Positions 1-8,356 of a DNA stretch of 28,956 bases are shown piece after piece. Location: contig JAEYRF010000144.1 in the NCBI GenBank assembly GCA_023409615.1, positions 1-28,956 of the forward strand. The letters run 5' to 3'. Source of the stretch: Bacillota bacterium. Its GTDB lineage: Bacteria; Bacillota; Clostridia; Acetivibrionales; DTU013. A model generated the notes under the pieces. The model did not search any database and was not told the DNA's origin. It saw nothing but the letters and a program-made list of their open reading frames with translations. Both the position numbers and the translations under genes were made by a program. Numbering within the stretch: position 1 is the stretch's first letter; the number at the start of each line of letters is the position of its first letter.

Positions 1-1347
1 TTGATTGACAAGAATGGCAAGGAAATATTACCGCAGGCATATCCCGTTCATTCTGCGAGTTTGGGGACTAGCGGCACATATCCGCAGAATGGTCCTTATA
101 TGGTATATCAGGCGGTGTCAACCAATCGAATAATGGTTCAGTCCGACCAAGGCGGTGGCTGGAAAGGCTTTGACAAACACTTGGAAGAAGGCGTGGTCGG
201 GGCAAGCGGCATTATTATACCCGCGAAATATTGGGGCGGATTTTGGGCAAATGACGGTCCGGGTATGTATAGGTTTAGACCAAATCCGTATGGCGCAAGT
301 ACCGCGCTGTTCGTGGACGAGGGCATTATCGTAACGCACAATGCCAATTACCAAACAAGCGAATTATCGCACAACATTACAGGGTATCAGAAAATCATAG
401 ACTTCAAGGGCAACGACATCAAAGCGGAAATACCAAAAGGCACACCCGCAAAAGAAGTCGACCCCGACTTCAATCTGCACTATATCGAAAGTGGCACCGG
501 GATAATCTCGGGTGTTCAGGTCAAAGTATCGGGGGACGATTCTCACGTGAAGTATCTCGTAGACGTCAAAACAGGCAGGCGACTGACAGACGACCAATGG
601 GCTTTGAAATCACAAGGCCGTGGATTGTTTGTCACATCATACGGCGACTATTTCGGACCGGACGGCAAGATTGTGTTCCCAAGAGCGGAAACAACAACAG
701 CCGTAAAGAACAACCCGAACGCCAGAGAACAAACGGTGGGCTATGACCTGACTCTGTTGGTGCGCGACGGCAAGGTGGGCTACGTCAACGCTTCACGGCT
801 TGCCGTAAACGGCAAACTGCCGACAACGCCGCGCGTGAAGCCCTCGCCGCCCCCAATGCCGGATTGGAGCCAATGGATAGAAAAGCCGGAGCCAATCGTT
901 ATCCCTGAAGGCGTCGACGTAGTTGCCGACGGGAGCTATTATCTGCAAATCTTCGGCAAGTACCTTGTCCCGGTAGAGACCGACTTTAATGAGTATTCTG
1001 TGCTGCTTTCAGCCACAAAGCCGGAGTACCCGTTTATTGTGAAACTGGTATCGTATGACGCCGAGCGCGGACCCGCCTACGACATAACCTACAACGGCGG
1101 CGCGACTTGGAGCGCGTCCAAGGACGGAGCTGCTTTCAAATTCGGGAAAGGCGGTGTGGACGTAACCACGCCTAAATGGAAAATCAGTAAATACTCCACG
1201 TTCTGCACTATCCGCAATTACGCAAATCAAGCGTTAGCGGTAAACGCAAGCGGCGCTAAAAGCGAGGACGGGACGAAGGTAACGGTGTGGACATACAAAG
1301 GCTCTGCTCCTGACCACGCGAAGATTACCTTTGTCAAAGCGGATTAG
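1..1347 (+). CDS. WG-repeat-like protein with ricin-type lectin-like C-terminus (5' partial)
   Basis: The frame is open from the first base, so the true start and any signal peptide probably lie upstream; the TTG at base 1 is only a possible start. In the 448 visible residues, the first ~270 contain motifs like those of WG/KWG-type beta repeats, for example KIIDFKGNDIK, YFGPDGKIVFPR and VRDGKVGYV, where a strand is followed by D-x-x-G-K. A proline-rich linker (about 275-300, with PSPPPMPDW) leads to a C-terminal domain of about 140 residues. Its end (CTIRNYANQALAVNASG, then DGTKVTVWTYKGS) resembles a ricin B-type beta-trefoil repeat, which suggests carbohydrate binding. The protein is probably secreted or surface-exposed. 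It lies 92 bp upstream of a secreted metallopeptidase-like gene on the same strand and may be co-transcribed with it. Codon use is GC-richer than that of the genes to the right. The domain calls are by eye, and no catalytic motif is visible. Confidence 0.7.
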   Translation: MIDKNGKEILPQAYPVHSASLGTSGTYPQNGPYMVYQAVSTNRIMVQSDQGGGWKGFDKHLEEGVVGASGIIIPAKYWGGFWANDGPGMYRFRPNPYGASTALFVDEGIIVTHNANYQTSELSHNITGYQKIIDFKGNDIKAEIPKGTPAKEVDPDFNLHYIESGTGIISGVQVKVSGDDSHVKYLVDVKTGRRLTDDQWALKSQGRGLFVTSYGDYFGPDGKIVFPRAETTTAVKNNPNAREQTVGYDLTLLVRDGKVGYVNASRLAVNGKLPTTPRVKPSPPPMPDWSQWIEKPEPIVIPEGVDVVADGSYYLQIFGKYLVPVETDFNEYSVLLSATKPEYPFIVKLVSYDAERGPAYDITYNGGATWSASKDGAAFKFGKGGVDVTTPKWKISKYSTFCTIRNYANQALAVNASGAKSEDGTKVTVWTYKGSAPDHAKITFVKAD

Positions 1348-1373
1348 GAGGGTCAAACCATAACCAATGACAG

Positions 1374-1390
1374 GGCAGCGTATAGCTGCC
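1374..1390 (+). repeat. Small inverted repeat between the two secreted-protein genes
   Basis: GGCAGC and GCTGCC form a perfect 6-bp stem around a GTATA loop, 27 bp after the stop of the WG/ricin-like gene. There is no T-run, so it is not a standard terminator. It could be a processing or mRNA-stability hairpin within a two-gene transcript. The next gene has its own strong AGGAGG site just upstream of its ATG. Confidence 0.4.
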
Positions 1391-1439
1391 TGAAGCTGGG
1401 CAAAACTTTGACGTAAAATTAGCAGGAGGAACAAACACT

Positions 1440-3362
1440 ATGAAAAAGCAAATTTTGAGCGTGCTTCTCGCAATCTGTATGGTGGCAGTACTGCTACCGA
1501 CTACGGCGGAGGCGGACACAGGGAACCCGAGTCAGAACGGTTCGGAAACATTTACAGATTTTGCACTCAGAATGCAAAGCGAGTATGATGTAAAAGTTTC
1601 CTGTGCCTCCTCTGTAACGATAACCCCTGAAGAACAGGGCTGGATAGAAAAAGGATTATCTGTGTGGGGAAAAGAATTCATTAAGCTTGTGTCCGCAGGG
1701 TTCAGCACGAGAGATGTGAGACGCCAATTGTCAATACGCATCACCGATAAAGGCACTGTCAAAGACATTGGCGACATCAACGGGGGTAATATCAACGGTT
1801 TGGAATTTTCTGGCGCAAAAGCGAGTGGCGCAGCAACTGAAAACAACATTTATCTGTATCCCGGATGGACCTATAAAACGGTGGTGCATGAAATCGTACA
1901 CGCCACAAATTTTTCTATTGAAAAGAATGCCCTCAACGATTATTACGACAGGGATGTATACGCAAAATGGTATATGGCAATGTACGATGCGCAAGTGAAT
2001 AGCGGTGGCACACCGTATGGACCGCAGTGTGAGCGTGCTCTTAGCTATGACTACCAGCGGTACGAGGTCGCGCTAATGCAATCTTACGAGGACATTGCCA
2101 GCATACTCCAAAACGGACTTGATACCGCTTGGATAGCGAAAGCAAAGAGGGGCGAGATGACGGGGGTAAAAGAAAAAATTGAAGTGTTTCGTGACTTTTA
2201 TACGGAATATCTGACAGGCGGCACAACGCCCTGTTTGCTGGTAGACAGCATACTGGGCACGAACGGCGTTTCTATCAAAAGTCAGCCTGCCGTTACTACC
2301 ACCGTTTCAGAGGGCAGGATTGAAGGAAGTTTATCTGTTGACGTTATCAATAGCAGCGGCAAGAAAGTTACGTACCGTTGGGCAACCAGTGAATTTAACA
2401 GATTCCCGCCGCATGGTTCGCTGACACAAGCAAGAACGGCTTCAATGGAGATTCCAAAGACGCTTAAAGTAGGCACTTATTACTACTTCTGCGTTATTTA
2501 CGTTGACGGTAAAGAAGCGATGAACTCTAACATTGCAACTATAATAGTACAGCCGGATACATCCGCCCCCGGGTATATTGACCCGTCAACCTTAGGCTTA
2601 GGGCTTAACATAGTTTCTCTTCCCACGAAAAAGACCTACGTCGTGGGTGAGGGCTTTGATAAAACCGGAATAAGAGCAGTCTATAAATTCAGTAATAACA
2701 CAGTAGAGGACCAAACGGATAAAATCAAGTTTTACACATCAAAAACCGTGGAACTCACGCAAGGCAGACTATTCCAGACAGCAGGGACAAAGGTCGTTGA
2801 AATTCGCCACACTACATATGGTAAGATGCGGGAGAACTATAGCATAACTGTTTCCGAGAAGGCTGTTGAAACATCGCTTGCACCAACGCCCGTACCAACG
2901 CCAGCACCAACGCCCGTACCAACGCAAGTACCATCTGCTTCTGCCACGGCCAAGCCGACTAATACAAAGTTTATGATAGGTAGCAATGAAGTATCTCTAC
3001 CGGCGTATCTGATTAGTGGCAACAACTACGTCAAGCTCCGCGATGTCGCCGCGTTGCTGAAAACTCGGTTTGAGGTGAAATGGGAAGATGGTAAAGCGAA
3101 GCTGTATAACAAAAAAAGTTACACAGTTACCGGAGGTGAACTTGCGGATATTGGCTCTGCCGATAAAACCGCGCAACCAAGCACGACTAACTTTGTATGG
3201 GGTGACACCGGTGCGGCGGTGACGGGGCTGCCTGCATATACCATCGGGGGCAACAACTATATTAAGCTGCGGGACATCGCAAAACAGTTTGACTTCGATG
3301 TGGACTGGCGCGATGGCAAGGCGTGGATTGAGACTGACGTGTCGCCCTACACCGATGACTAA
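1440..3362 (+). CDS. Secreted HExxH metallopeptidase-like protein with Ig-like and CuAO-N-like stalk domains
   Basis: A 640-residue protein starting at an ATG preceded by AGGAGG. Residues 1-26 form a signal peptide: MKKQ, a hydrophobic core, then a likely cut after TAEA. Residues about 35-265 hold a putative zinc peptidase domain: VVHEIVHATNF gives HExxH at 150-154, and SYEDIAS places E217 as a plausible third zinc ligand in the manner of gluzincins. Residues 275-372 look like an Ig/fibronectin-type fold. Residues 385-472 resemble a bacterial Ig-like domain (YVVGEGFDKTGIRAVYKF). A Pro-Thr-rich linker follows at 480-500. Residues 508-632 hold two segments with the pattern LPAYxIxGNNYxKLRDxA, typical of copper-amine-oxidase N-terminal-like (stalk) domains of Clostridia and Paenibacillus. 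Extracellular proteolysis or a cell-surface role is inferred; the substrate is unknown. It is probably in an operon with the WG/ricin-like gene. Confidence 0.75.
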   Translation: MKKQILSVLLAICMVAVLLPTTAEADTGNPSQNGSETFTDFALRMQSEYDVKVSCASSVTITPEEQGWIEKGLSVWGKEFIKLVSAGFSTRDVRRQLSIRITDKGTVKDIGDINGGNINGLEFSGAKASGAATENNIYLYPGWTYKTVVHEIVHATNFSIEKNALNDYYDRDVYAKWYMAMYDAQVNSGGTPYGPQCERALSYDYQRYEVALMQSYEDIASILQNGLDTAWIAKAKRGEMTGVKEKIEVFRDFYTEYLTGGTTPCLLVDSILGTNGVSIKSQPAVTTTVSEGRIEGSLSVDVINSSGKKVTYRWATSEFNRFPPHGSLTQARTASMEIPKTLKVGTYYYFCVIYVDGKEAMNSNIATIIVQPDTSAPGYIDPSTLGLGLNIVSLPTKKTYVVGEGFDKTGIRAVYKFSNNTVEDQTDKIKFYTSKTVELTQGRLFQTAGTKVVEIRHTTYGKMRENYSITVSEKAVETSLAPTPVPTPAPTPVPTQVPSASATAKPTNTKFMIGSNEVSLPAYLISGNNYVKLRDVAALLKTRFEVKWEDGKAKLYNKKSYTVTGGELADIGSADKTAQPSTTNFVWGDTGAAVTGLPAYTIGGNNYIKLRDIAKQFDFDVDWRDGKAWIETDVSPYTDD

Positions 3363-3746
3363 TCGCGACGCCGGTGCTTGCCTTTGATAATCCTGCTAAC
3401 ATTACAGGAGTGGATTACTTATCTATCCTCTGTACAGGCAATGAAATAGAAAATCGAAGTTTTAAAAGCTGCGGCCCTACAAACAAAATGTGGGGCTGTA
3501 GCTTTGCAGTGGGTATTCGGGCGCAAATATTGTTGAAAATCGTTTTCTACAGTGAAATGAGTGGTATAATTATAACAGTAGAAGTGTCTTATTAGCATTT
3601 TCCAATAACAGGCAAAAGAGCCTTTTGCAGAATATTTGAACAGTAATACCTTTGATTTAATCACGCATCGAGCGCCATCGGAGAAAGAACTGTCGAAATA
3701 AAAACGTTTTTATAAAGATTAAAAGGCGCTGAGAAGGAGTAATAAT
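3363..3746. other. Intergenic region with hairpin, palindrome and a possible gene remnant
   Basis: This 384-bp spacer separates the secreted-protein pair from the EAL gene. It contains the long hairpin at 3465-3505, the perfect palindrome ATAAAAACGTTTTTAT at 3697-3712, and a 29-codon open stretch at 3612-3698 ending in TAA (3699-3701). The stretch reads like a protein tail (KEPFAEYLNSNTFDLI, then HRAPSEKELSK) but has no start, and an in-frame stop precedes it. A TATAAT occurs near 3570 but has no convincing -35 partner. AGCGCC near 3671 can pair with GGCGCT just upstream of the EAL gene's ribosome binding site. Confidence 0.45.
3465..3505. repeat. Long 17-bp hairpin (possible terminator without U-tract)
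   Basis: Arms at 3465-3481 and 3489-3505 pair over 17 positions. Three of these are G-U wobbles in the plus-strand RNA, and the loop is 7 nt (AACAAAA). The stem starts AAAGCTGCGGCC and ends GTAGCTTT. There is only a short T stretch after it, so it may be a weak terminator for the upstream secreted-protein genes or a mobile palindromic repeat. Confidence 0.55.
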
Positions 3747-6563
3747 ATGCTTCCTGTACTGATGGTTTCATTATTATTCTTCGCTGTGGGTACAATTGTA
3801 CTCGCCAGCGGTATATTCACATTACAAAGCAATTCTAAGGCTTTGGTTAACAAAGTGTTTTTTATACTTACAGTCTCAATTACTTTTTGGTCGTATGGCA
3901 TGGCTATGTCAACCATTGCGGCTGACGTTGCAACATGTGAAATTTACAGGCGAATTTCAGCCATTGGATGGGGTACAGTTTACGCGATTTTACTTCACTT
4001 AATTTTAATCATAACGGGCAAATCCTCTTCATTAAAAAAGTGGTGGTTCTACTTATGTTTGTATTTACCAGCTTTATTTTCTGTTCTTGCCTTTGCTGTT
4101 CCAAATGGAATTATCCCTTTACCATATGATCTGCGTCAAACAGATTTTGGATGGATTAATGTGCCGCTAAATAATATATGGGACTGTATATTTTATGCCT
4201 ATTATATCAGCTATAACATTATAGGGCTAATTTTATTATATCGATGGGGCAAAAAATCATCAGATATTATTACTAAAAAGAAATCACGTATTATGATCCT
4301 ATCGTTATTGTTGGCTGGGTTGTTTGGAACAATTACCGATATTGTTTTAAGCAGTATATTTTCTGAATTGCCTCAGATGGCGCCTATTCTCGTGTTGATA
4401 CCCGCACTTTCAATATACCATATTCTTCAAAAAGATAGTCTTAGCATATCAGAAAGCATAGATAAAAAAACCAGTTATATAATCTTGTTCTCAAGTATCC
4501 TTACATACATTATTCTTACTGCCCTGCAGTCATATTTTTCGAACGATGGCTATAGCAAAGGCCCGGCCGCTTTTGATCAATCGATAATCAGAGGGATTAT
4601 TGTTCAAATACAGATGTTCCTATCAATATATATGGTACTTAAAGAAAATCGACCGGGATATATCTCGGCTGTTATCTTGAACTTCATCAGCCTCATAAGT
4701 GCGATTACATATATTATTCGGTATGAATCAAGCGAATCTTTGCCAGGAATCATATCTTATACGGGCGTCCTTGTGATTATCACATTAATAAAAGCCTATA
4801 AAGAGAAGAATGATGCCTATATAAAAAAAATCAATACTCAGACAGTCAGAGAAAATTTCTATTCAAGTGTATTTAGACAAGCACCTGTTGGGATAGCAAT
4901 TCTAAGTGATACTGAATACACAAAGAGTAAGGAATTTGATGATTTAAACATAAATCCTTCATACATAAAGATTTTAGGCCGATCAAAGGATGAACTCGAA
5001 AATATACATTGGCCGCAGATAACGCATCCGGATGATCTCGCTTCTGATCTGGAATCCTTCGAGCAGTTCAAGAAGGGCAATATAGATTATTACTCGCGCG
5101 AAAAGCGTTATATCAAGCCGGATGGATCCAATGTCTGGGTTGACATGCTTATATCCCGGTTCGCCAATCCCGACGAAAATCCTGGTGACCATATTTGCAT
5201 CATTACAGATATTACAGAGCGTAAAAAAATAGAAGCTACCTTAAAATACAACAATGAGCACGTGCTTCTTACAGGACTTCATAACCGTGGTGTATTGGAA
5301 AAAACATTGCAAAGTGATGTTTCGTTACCCTCGTCAAATAAGCGAGCGCTGGTATGTATCAATCTGTTTGCGATGCATACCTTAAGTGTACGTTATGGAT
5401 ACTATTATAACCAGACAATGATTAAGAATATTGCTGATTCTTTAAAGGCTTTTTGTAACGATAATTATTTATTGTTTGATACAAACGAGTATCGATTTGT
5501 TTATTATGTGAAGGGCTATGAAGACGACAAGGAATTGACTGACTTTTACGAAAAGTTATCAGCAGCAGTGTCTTCTTTTCTATATGTCCATGGAATAAAG
5601 TACACAATAGGAGTTTTGAAGATAAATAAAACGATTGAGCAGGACACCGGCGGACTATTGAAAAAGGTTATGGATACCACTGAAATGTCAGCAGATAGCA
5701 ATCGCAGTTGTTGTAGTGTTTTATTCTATAGCCCGGAGTTAGATATTAAAATAAACCGCGAGAATGATATTAGCCAGGAGATAAGAGAAATAGTTGAGGG
5801 AATAAAGCCTGACAGATTTTACTTGCAGTATCAACCAATACTTGACATCGCTTCAAATAGCATTTGTGGATTCGAAGCTTTAGCTAGGCTTAACAGTGAA
5901 AAATATGGGTTGGTTGCTCCCATGGAATTCATACAAATCGCCGAAAAAACAAATATGATTGTTCCGTTTGGAGAAAGCATTATTAACAAAGCCCTTCGTT
6001 TTTCAAACAAATTGAAGGAGAATGGTCACGATACGATGTCCGTTTCTATCAATATTTCAATGATTCAAATACTGGAAAAAGGATTTACCAACATGTTGTT
6101 AGGCATGATTGCTGATATGCATGTAAATCCTGAGAATATAGGAATTGAACTCACTGAATCGGTATTCGCCACAGAGAGTACAGAAATAAACACTGTCATT
6201 GATGCGCTTAAAACCGCTGGTATTAAAGTACTAATCGACGATTTTGGGACAGGCTACTCCTCTTTTGCACGTGAAAGTGAATTAAACATTGATTGCCTGA
6301 AAATTGATAAAAGCTTCATTGACAAATTGATGCAAATGAACCCGGAAGAGGCGTTAACCGGAGATATAATATCAATGGCTCATAAATTAGGGCACGGTGT
6401 TGTAGCCGAAGGGGTTGAGCATGAGAAGCAGTTCAATTACTTACGGGATCATAGTTGCGACAAGATGCAGGGATATCTGATTAGCAAGCCACTGGATGAA
6501 GATGCAGCACTGGCTTATCTTTTGGAAGTCATTAAAACGGGAAGAACAAGCCATTATTACTAG
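3747..6563 (+). CDS. Membrane sensor with PAS, degenerate GGDEF and intact EAL domains (c-di-GMP phosphodiesterase)
   Basis: A 938-residue protein with GAAGGAG 7 bp before its ATG. Residues 1-225 form a 7TM input module of the histidine-kinase N7TM type. Residues about 243-352 add a second block of about four membrane segments. A PAS domain follows at about 370-495, ending DITERKKIEATLK. The GGDEF domain (about 500-665) keeps LTGLHNR, but the signature loop reads NEYRF (580-584) instead of GGDEF, so cyclase activity is not expected. The EAL domain (about 675-925) keeps the catalytic set: FEALARL (E710), SINIS (N769), ELTES (E801), IDDFGTG (D831, D832), LKIDKSF (K852), AEGVE (E888) and MQGYL (Q908). 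It should hydrolyse c-di-GMP at the inner membrane, perhaps with the GGDEF remnant as a GTP sensor. The gene stands alone, with a spacer on each side. Confidence 0.9.
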   Translation: MLPVLMVSLLFFAVGTIVLASGIFTLQSNSKALVNKVFFILTVSITFWSYGMAMSTIAADVATCEIYRRISAIGWGTVYAILLHLILIITGKSSSLKKWWFYLCLYLPALFSVLAFAVPNGIIPLPYDLRQTDFGWINVPLNNIWDCIFYAYYISYNIIGLILLYRWGKKSSDIITKKKSRIMILSLLLAGLFGTITDIVLSSIFSELPQMAPILVLIPALSIYHILQKDSLSISESIDKKTSYIILFSSILTYIILTALQSYFSNDGYSKGPAAFDQSIIRGIIVQIQMFLSIYMVLKENRPGYISAVILNFISLISAITYIIRYESSESLPGIISYTGVLVIITLIKAYKEKNDAYIKKINTQTVRENFYSSVFRQAPVGIAILSDTEYTKSKEFDDLNINPSYIKILGRSKDELENIHWPQITHPDDLASDLESFEQFKKGNIDYYSREKRYIKPDGSNVWVDMLISRFANPDENPGDHICIITDITERKKIEATLKYNNEHVLLTGLHNRGVLEKTLQSDVSLPSSNKRALVCINLFAMHTLSVRYGYYYNQTMIKNIADSLKAFCNDNYLLFDTNEYRFVYYVKGYEDDKELTDFYEKLSAAVSSFLYVHGIKYTIGVLKINKTIEQDTGGLLKKVMDTTEMSADSNRSCCSVLFYSPELDIKINRENDISQEIREIVEGIKPDRFYLQYQPILDIASNSICGFEALARLNSEKYGLVAPMEFIQIAEKTNMIVPFGESIINKALRFSNKLKENGHDTMSVSINISMIQILEKGFTNMLLGMIADMHVNPENIGIELTESVFATESTEINTVIDALKTAGIKVLIDDFGTGYSSFARESELNIDCLKIDKSFIDKLMQMNPEEALTGDIISMAHKLGHGVVAEGVEHEKQFNYLRDHSCDKMQGYLISKPLDEDAALAYLLEVIKTGRTSHYY

Positions 6564-6715
6564 AGAATGAAATTTGTTGTATAATGAAATCAGTTATGGA
6601 ATAATAACTGTTGTAGCATAGATGGCCTTTCTTTGGCAAACCGTTCTTGCTGATAGAATACTATGGGAAAAGCATTATAGAAAAATATTATAGAAAAGAA
6701 TAAGGAGATAATTTT

Positions 6716-8041
6716 ATGAGTAAAATTGCGTTTATCGGGGCAGGAAGCTTTGGATTCACCAGAACACTTGTCAGGGATATTTTGACCTTCCCGGCGATGG
6801 CTGACAGTACCATTGCTTTGATGGACATTGATCCTGTGCGTCTGGCTGCAATAAAAAAGGCAGTGGATAAAATTGTCGGTGCGGGAAACTATCCTGCAAA
6901 GGTCATTGCCACCACAGATAGGGCGGAGGCTCTTAAGGACGCTGACGGTGTGGTTTGCACCATTCTTGCCGGCGGAGTGAATGTCTGGCGCCATGACATT
7001 GAAATACCAAAAAAATATGGGGTAGATATCAACGTAGGAGATACAAGAGGGCCAGCTGGAATATTCAGAGCTCTTCGCACGATACCCGTCATGTTGGACA
7101 TCTGCAAGGACATTGAGCGTTACTGCCCCAATGCCATATTCCTGAACTACACCAACCCCATGGCAATGCTTTGCAGAGCTATGCAGGGACAGAGCAAGGT
7201 GCAGGTCACAGGCCTTTGCCATAGTGTACAGGGTACTGCAGATATGCTGGCAAAATGGATAGGTGCACCAATGGATGAAATAACCTATCTTTGCGCAGGT
7301 ATCAATCATCAGGCATTTTATCTGGAATACAAGTGGAATGGCAAGGATGCTTATCCGTTGATTAGAAAGGCTATCACTGAAAGGCCTGAGGTTTATAATG
7401 AAGAGATCGTGAGAAATGAGATGTACCTCAATCTGGATTATTATGTCACAGAGTCCAGCGGGCACAACTCGGAATACAACGCATGGTTCCGGAAAAGGCC
7501 CGATCTGATCGAAAAATACTGTACCCATGGTACTGGCTGGAATCCCGGTCATTATGCTTATATACTTAATGAATATCTGAACCGTGAAAGCACCTGGAAA
7601 AAGGAAATAGAAGATTGGCTGGCTGAAGAGAAGGTTGAGCTTGAAAGAGGGCATGAGTATGCCGCATATATTTTTAATGCCACTATCGGGGATGGTGCAA
7701 TGTTTGAGTTTAATGGGAATGTCCGCAATTTCGGTCTTATAGACAACCTTCCGGCTGGTTGCTGTGTAGAGGTGCCGGTACTAGCCTCAAAGAGAGGGCT
7801 GAGCCCGATGCATGTTGGAGCTCTGCCTGAACAATTGGCTATACTTGTTGATACCAGCGCACGCTGTGAAGAACTGGCTGTGGAAGCGGCTATAAGCGGC
7901 GATCCTCGAAAGGTATTCCATTCGATATGCTATGATCCGCTTACTTCTTCAGTGCTTAGTCTGAGCGAGATCAAACAGATGACGGATGAAATGTTTGAAG
8001 CGAACCGGCCATGGCTGCCACAATTCAAACATAACAGCTAA
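6716..8041 (+). CDS. melA: GH4 alpha-galactosidase, MelA-like
   Basis: A 441-residue protein (E. coli MelA has about 450) preceded by AAGGAG. The N-terminal Rossmann motif FIGAGSFGFTR (6-16) binds NAD+, used by family GH4 in its redox-elimination mechanism. NYTNPM (144-149), GLCHSVQGT (C168 and H169) and AGINHQAFYLE (H198) supply the Mn2+- and substrate-binding residues; C168 and H198 match the metal ligands of GH4 enzymes. DNLPAGCCVEVP near the C-terminus is also typical of MelA. The enzyme is cytoplasmic and would cleave alpha-galactosides such as melibiose or raffinose-type sugars after uptake. galT and galK lie 3 kb downstream, which supports the galactose assignment. A GH4 enzyme with a different sugar preference (glucosidase or galacturonidase) remains possible. 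A long open frame on the opposite strand is a codon-structure shadow. Confidence 0.88.
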   Translation: MSKIAFIGAGSFGFTRTLVRDILTFPAMADSTIALMDIDPVRLAAIKKAVDKIVGAGNYPAKVIATTDRAEALKDADGVVCTILAGGVNVWRHDIEIPKKYGVDINVGDTRGPAGIFRALRTIPVMLDICKDIERYCPNAIFLNYTNPMAMLCRAMQGQSKVQVTGLCHSVQGTADMLAKWIGAPMDEITYLCAGINHQAFYLEYKWNGKDAYPLIRKAITERPEVYNEEIVRNEMYLNLDYYVTESSGHNSEYNAWFRKRPDLIEKYCTHGTGWNPGHYAYILNEYLNRESTWKKEIEDWLAEEKVELERGHEYAAYIFNATIGDGAMFEFNGNVRNFGLIDNLPAGCCVEVPVLASKRGLSPMHVGALPEQLAILVDTSARCEELAVEAAISGDPRKVFHSICYDPLTSSVLSLSEIKQMTDEMFEANRPWLPQFKHNS

Positions 8042-8067
8042 TCAGCGGAAGTTGTTTTTTCATTATG

Positions 8068-8199
8068 CTACACAGCGCTATTGAGTGAGTTTACAATCAC
8101 CTTCTATATTACTTTACTGCTTGATGTAGCACCTGAGACGATATCAACATCAAGGGACCGGGCTTCTGTCACTTTGTCTGTAACGACCTCGGCAGAAGC
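8068..8199 (-). pseudogene. Decayed C-terminus of an FMN-binding-domain protein
   Basis: Read on the minus strand, this stretch encodes ASAEVVTDKVTEARSLDVD followed by IVSGATSSSKVI, a TAG stop, then KVIVNSLNSAV and a second stop. The DVDxVSGAT-SS-K core followed by a helix (KxxxNxLN) is the signature end of the FMN_bind domain (PF04205), which carries covalent FMN on the threonine. An in-frame stop (TAG) splits the last helix, another stop lies seven codons upstream, and no start or upstream domain is recognisable. I therefore read it as a remnant in the 315-bp spacer between the galactosidase and the sensor kinase. Recognition of the motif is by eye. Confidence 0.6.
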
Positions 8200-8275
8200 T
8201 CTTTTCCAATGCTAGTATTTCACCATATCACCTTGAATCACTTATCAAAAAAGGTGCCATATTTTCTCTTCCGCA

Positions 8276-8305
8276 TTGATTAACATAACACAAATAATCT
8301 ATAAT
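8276..8305 (+). promoter_or_regulatory. Sigma-A-like promoter of the sensor kinase operon
   Basis: TTGATT (8276-8281) and a perfect TATAAT (8300-8305) are separated by 18 bp, about 50 bp upstream of the kinase ATG. The sequence between promoter and gene contains a GGAAGAGG ribosome binding site. Confidence 0.65.
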
Positions 8306-8356
8306 GGTTATAGAGCATGAATTATCGGTTGAAAAAATGTTAATTGGAAGAGGCGT

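Noticed and set aside
3747..6563. Diguanylate cyclase activity of the EAL protein
   Set aside because: The GGDEF signature reads NEYRF, so the catalytic loop is lost; only the EAL domain keeps its full active site.
6590..7654. 354-codon open frame on the minus strand opposite the GH4 gene
   Set aside because: It is antisense to a clear GH4 enzyme, has no ribosome binding site or family motif, and arises from codon bias.
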